Assembly (NCBI GenBank): GCA_964401335.1
Contig: CAYNYK010000004.1
Coordinates: forward strand, 26,039-90,038
From: JAAYCU01 sp964401335
GTDB lineage: Bacteria; Planctomycetota; Phycisphaerae; UBA1845; PWPN01
Direction: 5' to 3'
DNA: 64,000 bases
Shown here: positions 26,632 to 34,858 of the stretch, one piece after another
Position numbering within the stretch: position 1 is the first letter of the stretch
Layout of the letters: each line of letters begins with the position of its first letter
Translations under genes and position numbers: made by a program
Notes under the pieces: generated by a model
Seen by the model: the letters and a program-made list of their open reading frames with translations, nothing else
The model's database searches: none
Told to the model about the DNA's origin: nothing

Positions 26632-27359
26632 GATCGCTCCGCCCCACGGCCGATCTTCGGCCGAATAACCAGTAATTTCGCGTCATAGGTCATGATGCCA
26701 AGCATGATCGCCCCGATCAAACGGTCGGCATGAACCTCGTAAAAATGGCTGTTGGGATACGGATGGTGACGGTAGGGATCGGCGATGCTCACCAACTGGG
26801 CGGTGCGATCCATCCCATGAATCACCACGAAATGCCCCACAGGTACCCCCGCCGTGTCGTCCGGCTTGAAATCCCCCGGTCGCTCCCGCATGCAATGATA
26901 CAGCCAGGTCGCGCTTAACCCGGTAATGATTGGAATCTGTTCCGCCAGGATTTCCTCAATCAGCGATACCGTGATTTCCTCCAGATAAACCCGCCCACCC
27001 CTATCCAGAAATTCGACATACGCCTGGGAAGCCTCGCGTAGCTTGGCGTCGGTTTTCGCCTGCTGCTGGGCGATCAATCGCTCCCGCATCGGCGGTGCTC
27101 CCGGCGTGAACCAGCTCGGGTCGAACATCTGCAAATCGCAAGTGTAGATGGTCGCCTCGTAACCCCGGCGCAAAGCGTGCAACGCAAGCAGGACGGCCAG
27201 CGTCCCTCCGCTCGAAAGCTGGGGAACTTCCCGAACCACATCGTCCAGCGGAACCTCGTCGTTATAGTAGCGATAGACCGCGTGGAGGCAGGCCGGCCCG
27301 CACGTCCGATCGTCGGGCTGCGGAGTGATGTCAAAGTCAAGCTTACGGTTCAAAAACAA
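26619..27359 (-). CDS. C39-like (papain-fold) peptidase
   Basis: A 246-residue protein with the C39-like triad: Cys in PQPDDRTCGPACLHAVYRYY, His in GVPVGHFVVIHGMD, and Asp in VSIADPYRHH. It has no signal peptide and no ABC-transporter domain, so it is a free cytoplasmic peptidase or transpeptidase-like protein. The listed start is a TTG at 27359; a TTG at 27353 has better spacing to the AGAGG ribosome site. It is the first gene of an overlapping set with the ATP-grasp and GCS2 ligases, so it probably trims, releases or activates the product made by them (inference). Confidence 0.8.
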   Translation of the reverse strand: MFLNRKLDFDITPQPDDRTCGPACLHAVYRYYNDEVPLDDVVREVPQLSSGGTLAVLLALHALRRGYEATIYTCDLQMFDPSWFTPGAPPMRERLIAQQQAKTDAKLREASQAYVEFLDRGGRVYLEEITVSLIEEILAEQIPIITGLSATWLYHCMRERPGDFKPDDTAGVPVGHFVVIHGMDRTAQLVSIADPYRHHPYPNSHFYEVHADRLIGAIMLGIMTYDAKLLVIRPKIGRGAERSCRS

Positions 27360-27466
27360 ATTCCTCTGCCGCCAACCAAGTGCGGCCGTAAGCCATTATA
27401 GACAGCTCTTGTAAAAATTCGCAATACCCTCCCCCTGCCCATTCCAAATCTCGCACCGGGGCTCGG

Positions 27467-28576
27467 CTAATACCCAGACGGCGGCGTCGTGGTCAACCGG
27501 CTCAGCGGCCGGCGCGAGCAGTACGTAATATAGCCGTGCTGCTCGCCCCTTTGGTACGCCTCGTCCGCCTGCTGCACGGCATATTCGCAATTGAAGACCG
27601 GCACGCCGGCGGCCAGGTATTGATCGAGGTAGGCGATATACTCTTCGGACATCTCGCTATCAATCGGATCATCGGCACCGTCCGGGTCATTCCAGTTATC
27701 GTAAGAGGTTCCGTCAAACCAGACGGCCTCCTGGGCGATGGCATCGATCACCTCAAGCAATTCGGGATGGCCTTCAAGCAAGGCCGCGGCATTCTGCTGA
27801 ATGACCAGGAAATTCGGGTTGCGCTGTCGGGCATAATCGCGGATTTCGCCGATAAACCGGATCATCTCGGCAGCCGGATCAACACCGGCATCTGCCGCGG
27901 CGGCCACTACATGCTCATTTTCATACCCCTCGACCCAGTCCAGATAGACGCCATCGAAACCGCTATTAAGCACTTCGTCCAACATGCTGGTGTAATCGCC
28001 ATAAGGCGCGCTGTCCTGATTCTGCCCGTAAATCATGATGTCCTTCCAACGTTCATCCCAATAGGCCACGGGGTAGTCACCCACCCAGCCGTCGGGATCG
28101 ACCGTGAGAATATAATCAGGCCAGTCGGCGGGCAAAGGATCGCCGGCCGTATATTCCGCCGACCATGTCCAATACCAGCGCCAGTCCTCGGCCTCACCGA
28201 TATCGATGTAGGCGATAACCAACTTACGATGTTGCCCGTCGCCGGCCGCCGAATTCTTCAAGCGATCGACCATCTGCTTCGTATCGAAGTCGCGGGTTTC
28301 CTCGGAAGACCAATCGGTACGTGTCGGTTCAATAACAAGCATATCGTAGCGCGAGGCGGCTAGGGCATCGACCTGGCCAGAGTCAGCGATCTTCTGAATC
28401 TGATAAGCCCAGGTACCCACCTGATCGAGCGACAGCGGACCTTGAGTAGGTAGAATGTCGCCATTGTCCGTGTCATTATCCATATCATCATCGTTTTCGG
28501 AACAAACCGCATTCAGGCTGACACCGACCAATAAACAAACCCCAATCAACCGCAACCATCCGTTATCCAATCGCAT
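27467..28576 (-). CDS. GH114-like endo-alpha-1,4-polygalactosaminidase lipoprotein
   Basis: A 369-residue protein. The signal ends in SLNAVC, followed by an acidic run (SENDDDMDNDTDNGD). The body matches the GH114/TM1410-like barrel: WAYQIQ near the start, YDMLVIEPTRTDWS, LVIAYIDIGEAEDWRWYW, GFDGVYLDWVEGYE, and the end HGYITYCSRRPLSRLTTTPP. GH114 enzymes cleave alpha-1,4-linked galactosamine polymers. It is probably anchored on the outer membrane. It lies in a run of minus-strand lipoprotein genes that share the same Cys-plus-Asp-rich leader, and the RBS AGGAAAGGG lies before the ATG. Confidence 0.8.
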   Translation of the reverse strand: MRLDNGWLRLIGVCLLVGVSLNAVCSENDDDMDNDTDNGDILPTQGPLSLDQVGTWAYQIQKIADSGQVDALAASRYDMLVIEPTRTDWSSEETRDFDTKQMVDRLKNSAAGDGQHRKLVIAYIDIGEAEDWRWYWTWSAEYTAGDPLPADWPDYILTVDPDGWVGDYPVAYWDERWKDIMIYGQNQDSAPYGDYTSMLDEVLNSGFDGVYLDWVEGYENEHVVAAAADAGVDPAAEMIRFIGEIRDYARQRNPNFLVIQQNAAALLEGHPELLEVIDAIAQEAVWFDGTSYDNWNDPDGADDPIDSEMSEEYIAYLDQYLAAGVPVFNCEYAVQQADEAYQRGEQHGYITYCSRRPLSRLTTTPPSGY

Positions 28577-28692
28577 TTTTTTACCCTTTCCTGCCGATCT
28601 ATTCGGGACGATGCCTCATTCTATCCAATTTGCCTCAGCGGTCCGAGATGTTTATCTCTCGCTTGCGCTGCGGGCTGGTAAGCGTTAAACAC

Positions 28693-30003
28693 CTATGGCT
28701 CGGGCACTGTTGCATTTTCCACGACCTCGAAATTCGCAATATCGAAAGTTGCGGTAGCGGGATCTTGATTCGGGATCGCCGAGTAAGCCAGGGGTATGGT
28801 TTCGAGTTCCTCGTTCAACTTTTCCATCACGGCCTGCCACTTTGTTTTATTCGCAGGAAGAGCGGTCGCCGCCGATTGCCCAATTAGAGTGTTGACCTCG
28901 TCTTCCGGTAAGTCCAGTTGGGCGGTATGGATATCTTCCGCCCAAAATGTAAAGGAACCGGCATTATCCACGAGATAGGCCCCGTATTTCCGCAGGGCTT
29001 GCAGGAACATTTGGGTAATCGGAGCCAAGGAGGATTCATCAATAGGCTGCCCCAGCTCGTCCACCAGTGACGGTTTCAAACGAATGCGCTGGCCGGCGGC
29101 CAAGGCGTTCGGATCCGTGCTGTAATAATCGGTTTCCGTGGTCGTGGCGGGATAGAAATAATCAGATTCCAGGGGTTCATAAGGATCCAGGGCCAGGTTC
29201 CGCGGGCCGGGGATCGCGAAAGCGAGGGCATGGTTGATCTGACCGGCCTCGATATCCTCTGGTATAAGCAGACCGGCGAGCAGCGGCGTACCCATGGCCC
29301 GGGCGCTGTTCAGGCCGGCCAGATTTGTGCCTGATTCACGCACATCAAAGAAATCAATCGCCCCGGCCGCTAGCACCAGCGGACCTTGTCGCCCTCCGCC
29401 CAGGCTATTGCCGGCGGCATCCTGGGCGGTTGTGGCATTCCAATAATCGTATTCCACGTAAGAATCAGGATCGTAGAGCACGAGATGCCCGTCGGCATCG
29501 GTATCGGCCGGACCCGAAGGGCGAACATCATCGTCCGGAGCGGGGACATCGACCGTACCATCAGGAGCAATAGGCAATTTGGGATTATTCAGGCCACTCG
29601 GGTTGCCTTCGTAATCTTCCAGTAGCACAATCTGCCGGTCCGTCCCCATGAGGTAAATCGGCATGCTGTACTCGTCGTAATTGACATACATAAAGGGGAA
29701 GGGTTCCTGCAGGCCTGTGCCCGAGGGCTGGAGCGAGGTATTATCGCCCAACAGCACACGATACAGGGCGAGTATCTGCTGGTCGCTCGTGCCCAAGGCA
29801 TTGGCTTGGTCGGCCGGCTGGTTCCAGGCGCTGTTCGCGGCAAACAGCGGAAGGGGCAGAGAAAAATTCCTCAGCAACGTGACGTCATTCCCCCCGTCAT
29901 CCACATCGCCGTCATCCCCGTCACCAGAATCACAGACGGCCGCCAGAAAAAAAGGTATGCAAATCAGTGCCAAGATAACTTTCGCAGGTATTCTTCGCCA
30001 CAT
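28693..30003 (-). CDS. exported lipoprotein of unknown function with acidic linker
   Basis: A 436-residue protein. The signal peptide ends FFLAAVC and is followed by an Asp/Gly-rich linker (DSGDGDDGDVDDGGND). The mature part contains SAWNQPADQ, a stretch of acidic loops (GPADTDADGHLVLYDPDSYVEYDYWNA is its richest part), and LNSARAMGTPLLAGLLIPED followed by GQINHALAFAIPG, which reads like a conserved active-site or binding region. I do not recognise the family. Its position between a GH114-like gene and a beta-propeller lipoprotein suggests a role at the cell surface in polysaccharide handling. Confidence 0.65.
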   Translation of the reverse strand: MWRRIPAKVILALICIPFFLAAVCDSGDGDDGDVDDGGNDVTLLRNFSLPLPLFAANSAWNQPADQANALGTSDQQILALYRVLLGDNTSLQPSGTGLQEPFPFMYVNYDEYSMPIYLMGTDRQIVLLEDYEGNPSGLNNPKLPIAPDGTVDVPAPDDDVRPSGPADTDADGHLVLYDPDSYVEYDYWNATTAQDAAGNSLGGGRQGPLVLAAGAIDFFDVRESGTNLAGLNSARAMGTPLLAGLLIPEDIEAGQINHALAFAIPGPRNLALDPYEPLESDYFYPATTTETDYYSTDPNALAAGQRIRLKPSLVDELGQPIDESSLAPITQMFLQALRKYGAYLVDNAGSFTFWAEDIHTAQLDLPEDEVNTLIGQSAATALPANKTKWQAVMEKLNEELETIPLAYSAIPNQDPATATFDIANFEVVENATVPEP

Positions 30004-30057
30004 AATTATTTCTCCATCAAAGACTTACTTTTGCCAATGATAGGTTGTTTGAATAAC

Positions 30058-31470
30058 TTAATTATCAAGCTGGTTTTCCCAATATGTTGGCATGTCCAAT
30101 TGCATCAGCCAGACCCTTTCCCGGCCGACGTTTCGATTCCAATTCGTGGCCCAAACGACCCGACGGCCGTCGCTGGTAATGGCCGCCTGGGTTTCCTCCC
30201 AATACGCATCCGTCGTGCCGTAGACCTTGGATAAATAGAAAGTCCTTGGGGCAATCGGATCAAGTTCGATCAAAATGATACTACGATCCAGCCAGTTTCG
30301 CTCGGCCATCCCGGATTCGATGTACGTGGACACCACCGCATAGCCCGGATAGTTGCACGATATGTGTATGCCACTGTTCAAACCGACCGGCGACTCCGAA
30401 TCGTAAAATAGTCGCACCAATGGCACGCGATGGGTTCCTGAATAATCGCCGCCGGCCTGAAGGATAGGTAATGTGTCGTTGGCTAATGGGATCATGTCGA
30501 TATAATCGGTTTGTACATTCTGCATGACGATGATTTCATTACCCTGGGTGTCCAAACCAACATCAGAATGGGCAACGCCATAATCAAGACGGTGAAACTG
30601 CGTTAGTTCCCGATTGGCCAGGGTCAAACCGGTCAGTTGGCCGCCGTTGTTGTAATCCCCGCCGATCAACACCCAGTTACCGTGGGGCGACATACCTACC
30701 CAGTCGATGGAAGATTCGCCGACCGTTAGCGTATGCAGGCCGAGCACCTGGTCGGTTTGCCGATCCCAGGTAAACAGGTAACGAGGGCGGTAATCGTCGT
30801 TCATGCCTTGCAGTAGAAAAGCCCAATAGCGTTTGTCCGTGGAAGATTCGCCTTCGTCGCGCATGGTGATGCGATAGAGGTCGCTCTGGGCCGCGATGAT
30901 CGGGCCGACCGTAGCGTCCTGGCTGAAATCCTTGATTGTGGTAATCTGATTGGTCTGCACATTAATGGTAACAATACTGAAATCCTGAAGCCCCCAGATC
31001 AAGTTGGTGTCGTTGGGGTCCCAGCGCGGTTCTTCGATATTCAGATCGGTGACCAGTTGCCCGCTTTGATCGTAGGGCATGCTTTGTGTGCGATAAACGC
31101 GGTAACCACCCTGCCGCACGTCGGTCAGAACGATCATTGATTGGTCGGCGTTGAAGGGATCATGGCGGGAATATTCATGTCGCAAATCCTCTGACTGCAC
31201 CACCCGGGTCTGGGAAGTGCCGAACGCATCGTACGATACGGAAGCCCCGACGGCAGGAACACTGACCGAGCCGATCTTGTAGGTGGGATTGTCCCCGGAA
31301 AGCGGGTCGGGCACCTCCCGAAAGGCGCCGGTAAAGGGCGTGTTTTCGCCGGTCCCCGTATCTCCATCGATGTTATCATTATCCTGATTCTGCTCCTGAC
31401 ATACCTGACCTATGCAGGTGACCGCCAGAACAGTAATGAAAAGGCCCCTGCGACACATACTCGAGTTCAT
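30058..31470 (-). CDS. beta-propeller-like surface lipoprotein
   Basis: 470 residues from the ATG at 31470 (AGGGAG ribosome site 9 bases upstream; an open frame continues further upstream but is not protein-like). The signal peptide ends CIGQVC and is followed by an Asn/Asp-rich linker (QEQNQDNDNIDGDTGTGEN). The body has repeated blades such as FNADQSMIVLTDVRQGGYRVY, DPNDTNLIWGLQDFSIVTIN and SPHGNWVLIGGDYNNGG, as in TolB- or oligogalacturonate-lyase-like propellers. No catalytic residues are assigned. It shares its leader type with the neighbouring lipoproteins and is probably surface-exposed. Confidence 0.65.
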   Translation of the reverse strand: MNSSMCRRGLFITVLAVTCIGQVCQEQNQDNDNIDGDTGTGENTPFTGAFREVPDPLSGDNPTYKIGSVSVPAVGASVSYDAFGTSQTRVVQSEDLRHEYSRHDPFNADQSMIVLTDVRQGGYRVYRTQSMPYDQSGQLVTDLNIEEPRWDPNDTNLIWGLQDFSIVTINVQTNQITTIKDFSQDATVGPIIAAQSDLYRITMRDEGESSTDKRYWAFLLQGMNDDYRPRYLFTWDRQTDQVLGLHTLTVGESSIDWVGMSPHGNWVLIGGDYNNGGQLTGLTLANRELTQFHRLDYGVAHSDVGLDTQGNEIIVMQNVQTDYIDMIPLANDTLPILQAGGDYSGTHRVPLVRLFYDSESPVGLNSGIHISCNYPGYAVVSTYIESGMAERNWLDRSIILIELDPIAPRTFYLSKVYGTTDAYWEETQAAITSDGRRVVWATNWNRNVGRERVWLMQLDMPTYWENQLDN

Positions 31471-31547
31471 GACTGAATCTCCCTGTGAACTGAATCTCTT
31501 GACGAAGCGGTTCCGACTTTCCTCGCCGGATGGATAACGCCGCCGAT

Positions 31548-32666
31548 TCAATTTCCATCCCAACCGGCAATACGGGCCATCATCCACCAGAAGGCCCGGC
31601 CTTTCTGGTAGCAGTTGAAACACACCGAATGCTGGCAATCGTCGTCGTCAACGCAGTCGAAATCCGGACACGTATGCGTGGAACACCACGTCTCACACCA
31701 TTCGCACCAGTCGCTGCCGTTCGGATAATAGTTGCCCGCCGGGTCGTAGCTCTCGATATCCGCGAAATCGTACAGAATCTTATTGTTGGTCGCACAATAG
31801 TCGCGGATCTGATTGTTACGCTGATAAAGAGTGCCGCCGGGACCGGTTCCATCCAGATGCCCGGTCATGTAGACGAAAACGACGTCAGGATAGTCGCTTT
31901 CGAGTTGATCCATGGCGTCCAGATAAGCGTCGATACCCGCCTCGGTATTGCCGCCCACCCCCCCACACCACGACCACATCACCATATTGATATCGCTGCC
32001 CGGTTCATCCAGCACGTCGCGGGTAATATCAACCCAGGAAAGGTCGCCTTGCTCACCAAGGTCCACATCGTCGCGATCCTGGAGTTGAAGGGAACCGGGA
32101 CCGGTATTAAAGGCAAAGTCGTCGTCCAGGTCGTAAATGAGCTGCATACCGGTGATGATCTGGCTGCCATGCGAGGTGTGGCCGTAGAAGATGCGATACC
32201 CGGACTTGGCGGCCTCAAGGTAGGTGGATGGAATGGCCTCGAAATCCGCCGCCGCCAGGTGATCGGCCACGATACCTCCGGTCACAACGGTCGCGCAGGC
32301 ATCCCCCGTTCCGTCCTCGTCGCTATCGGCCTGGTCAGCGTTTGCTACCAGCGGACAGTTATCCTCGGAATCCGGAACTCCGTCGTCGTCATCATCGTTG
32401 TCGCAGACATTACCCTCACCATCGTCGTCGGTATCCGTCTGCGCTGCGTTGGCGGCATCGATACAGTTATCGCAAGCGTCCCCCACCCCGTCATTATCCC
32501 CGTCGGACTGATCGACGTTGTAGGTCTGGGGGCAGTTGTCCTCGGCATCGGCTATCCCGTCCCCATCCGCATCCGGCCTTCCTCCGCCGGGGCAGCCATT
32601 CTGACCAAGGCAAAGAATAACGCAACCAACAAGAAGGAAATATATAACTCGCTTTTTATCGAACAT
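31548..32666 (-). CDS. lipoprotein with thrombospondin type 3 repeats and a hydrolase-like domain
   Basis: 372 residues from the ATG at 32666 (ribosome site AAGGAG). The lipoprotein signal ends LCLGQNGC. Residues ~28-125 are calcium-binding thrombospondin type 3 repeats (DADGDGIADAEDNCPQ, DGDNDGVGDACDNC and two more). The C-terminal ~240 residues contain YRIFYGHTSHGSQIITG, MWSWCGGVG, VVFVYMTGHLDGTG and NNQIRDYCATNNKILYDFAD. That layout is reminiscent of SGNH-type hydrolases but has no clear GDS motif, so the call is uncertain. The final ~60 residues are Cys-rich (WCEWCETWCSTHTC) and may be disulfide-bonded or bind metal. Confidence 0.65.
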   Translation of the reverse strand: MFDKKRVIYFLLVGCVILCLGQNGCPGGGRPDADGDGIADAEDNCPQTYNVDQSDGDNDGVGDACDNCIDAANAAQTDTDDDGEGNVCDNDDDDDGVPDSEDNCPLVANADQADSDEDGTGDACATVVTGGIVADHLAAADFEAIPSTYLEAAKSGYRIFYGHTSHGSQIITGMQLIYDLDDDFAFNTGPGSLQLQDRDDVDLGEQGDLSWVDITRDVLDEPGSDINMVMWSWCGGVGGNTEAGIDAYLDAMDQLESDYPDVVFVYMTGHLDGTGPGGTLYQRNNQIRDYCATNNKILYDFADIESYDPAGNYYPNGSDWCEWCETWCSTHTCPDFDCVDDDDCQHSVCFNCYQKGRAFWWMMARIAGWDGN

Positions 32667-33084
32667 GAGAAAATCTCCTTTCAAAAACCGGCCGGAGGCG
32701 AAAAATTCCGGCGCAACCTTGGTTATCCAGACATGCACGCTAAGCTTTCACGGTAACAGTCAAACATCGTTCGCACAACAAGCAAAGCATTTATTCAATT
32801 GCGGCCCACCTATAATATACCCCCTATCCGTGAATATGCCAAGCCATTGTTCGATGAAACATACAGGCCGCGAACCCAAATGAACATGTCTTTTCTCGCA
32901 AGAACCAAATCAGCTTGCCGACTGCTCACCATTACGCTTAGACCGATTACCACCTTGCATACCACCTGGTCGCCGCTCAGGTTCTTTACGCTGGAAAGGG
33001 TTTTTATTACGATCATTCTCGACAGGCCGACGATCAGACTCGTCGGAGACGAGGAATCGCACACGCCGGATAAAAGGAATCCCA
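32667..33084. other. divergent intergenic region
   Basis: It separates the thrombospondin-repeat gene (minus) from the LamG gene (plus). A TATAAT at about 32811 could be a -10 element but has no clear -35. A ribosome site (AAAGGAA) precedes 33085. No RNA gene or repeat is seen. Confidence 0.35.
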
Positions 33085-34827
33085 ATGAAATACATAACAA
33101 AGCTGTCCCTGGTCCTCTTGGTTATGGTATTCGGCTGTTTCACCACGGGTTGTGCGGTAACGAGATCAAGAAACCTGACCGCCCCGACCGGCGGCCTGGC
33201 GGGCTATTGGAAACTGGCCGAGGACGGTCGGGATTCTTCCGGCCACAATCGCCATGCCACCAATCATGGGGTTGTTTTCACGGACGGCGCGGCGGAGTTC
33301 AGTGGAAACCAGGCTTATCTCGAAGTGCCCGATCCAAACGCATTCCGGTTTGGCACGGGCGATCTGGCCATTTCCGTCTGGGTCCAATGCCGCACGCCAA
33401 TGACCGACGTAACCGGCGATATTCTCAGTAAGTTTGATCCCGCCCGGCGACGAGGCATCAATTTCCACATCTCCGGCAGTTCACCCGCCTATTGTTCGGT
33501 CAGCGACATCCGCCATGTTTATTTCGGCATCGACAACCAACAGGACGGTGTGTGGATCGATCACGGCCGCCCCAGTCCGACCAATACACTGATCAACGCG
33601 ATGATTGTTTACCACGGTGACTTATATGCCGGCATCTCCGACGCGACGGACCCGGAGCAGGCCTGCCGAGTGTTCCGTTTTGCCGGAGGACAAAAATGGA
33701 TCGACTGCGGCCGAGTCAGCGAAGACCTGAATACCCACTCGGTTATGTCCATGATTGTCCATAATGGCCGACTTTACGCAGGTACCGGCACCTATGACTG
33801 GACCGTGGCCAACAAAGGCGAGTGCGGACCTTCACGCGTCTATCGCTACGAGGGCGGGACCACGTGGACCGACTGCGGGGCACCGGGAATCGCCTATCGG
33901 GCGACTACCCTCGCTTCGCTGAACGGAGACCTTATCCTCGCCGATGACCGGATGAACGTCGCCCGCTATGACGGAGACCAGCGCTGGACCTTGTTGCGGG
34001 AATCAAAGGAAAAAATTGAGCGGATCGATTCAATGATGATTCTTCACGGCCGGCTTTATGGATCACGCACCTATCCATGGTTGTATGAAGGAGATCGAAA
34101 CTGGAGAAGAATCGGCGATTTAATCGAAAGCCATCAGATCAGCCAGATTCATTCGATGGTCATTTATGAAGGCAAGCTCATCCTTGGCGGCTGGACATCG
34201 GGCTTTATCATGCGCTACCAGGGGCCCGACAACTGGGAATATCTTGGACAGGTGGGCATCGATCCAAAACACGCGATCAACGAAATCAACGACTTTACCG
34301 TCTACAACGGCAAGCTCTACGCGGGCGTGCTGCCGAAAAGCGAGTTATGGCGTTATGAAGGTGGAACCCAGTGGTCACGGGTCCGACAGATGGTCAACCA
34401 CCCGCACTGGGCAGTGGGCGATCGGGACACCTGGGGGCGCATCACAAGCATGGCGATCTACCAAGGGCGATTGTTCCTCGCCCCCTCGACCTGCCGGGGC
34501 GTAGCCGACGCCAGGAATAAAACCGAGACCGGACATGTTTATTCCTGGCAGGCCGGTCGTTGTGTCTCCTATGATGACGACCTGGGCGGCACGTGGCGCC
34601 ACCTGACCGCGATACGCGCCGGCGCGCAACTGCATCTGTATGTGGACGGCCAAAAGGTGGCCAGTTCGGAGGCGTTTAATCCTGCTGATTATGACCTGAG
34701 CAGCAGGCAACCGTTACGGATCGGCTTTGGCGCGGAGAATTATTTCAACGGGCGCATGCGCGAGTTGCGTATCTATAACCGCGCCCTGACCGACGAGGAT
34801 ATCCGTCGGCTGGCCGACCCGCGTTGA
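33085..34827 (+). CDS. lipoprotein with a LamG domain interrupted by a beta-propeller
   Basis: A 580-residue protein with a lipobox (FGCFTTGC, Cys ~23). Residues ~38-135 are the first half of a LamG/concanavalin domain (LAGYWKLAEDGRDSSGHNRH, AYLEVPDPNAF, LAISVWVQ). Then, from ~145 to ~495, six or seven kelch-like blades follow with the pattern MIVYHGDLYAGI..VFRFAGGQKWIDCG (e.g. MIVHNGRLYAGTG, VIYEGKLILGG, TVYNGKLYAGV). The LamG fold resumes at ~505-580 (WRHLTAIRAGAQLHLYVDGQ, FNGRMRELRIYNRALTDEDI). Likely a surface carbohydrate-binding protein. It starts a plus-strand set with the GH20 and esterase-like genes. Confidence 0.8.
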   Translation: MKYITKLSLVLLVMVFGCFTTGCAVTRSRNLTAPTGGLAGYWKLAEDGRDSSGHNRHATNHGVVFTDGAAEFSGNQAYLEVPDPNAFRFGTGDLAISVWVQCRTPMTDVTGDILSKFDPARRRGINFHISGSSPAYCSVSDIRHVYFGIDNQQDGVWIDHGRPSPTNTLINAMIVYHGDLYAGISDATDPEQACRVFRFAGGQKWIDCGRVSEDLNTHSVMSMIVHNGRLYAGTGTYDWTVANKGECGPSRVYRYEGGTTWTDCGAPGIAYRATTLASLNGDLILADDRMNVARYDGDQRWTLLRESKEKIERIDSMMILHGRLYGSRTYPWLYEGDRNWRRIGDLIESHQISQIHSMVIYEGKLILGGWTSGFIMRYQGPDNWEYLGQVGIDPKHAINEINDFTVYNGKLYAGVLPKSELWRYEGGTQWSRVRQMVNHPHWAVGDRDTWGRITSMAIYQGRLFLAPSTCRGVADARNKTETGHVYSWQAGRCVSYDDDLGGTWRHLTAIRAGAQLHLYVDGQKVASSEAFNPADYDLSSRQPLRIGFGAENYFNGRMRELRIYNRALTDEDIRRLADPR

Positions 34828-34858
34828 TCCTTTTTCCAAAATGCAATGGAGACGACAC

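Noticed and set aside
31530..32756. 408-codon plus-strand frame over the thrombospondin-repeat gene
   Set aside because: Antisense to a gene with unmistakable calcium-binding repeats and a lipoprotein signal. The translated frame is low in complexity (Val/Ile/Gly) without domains.
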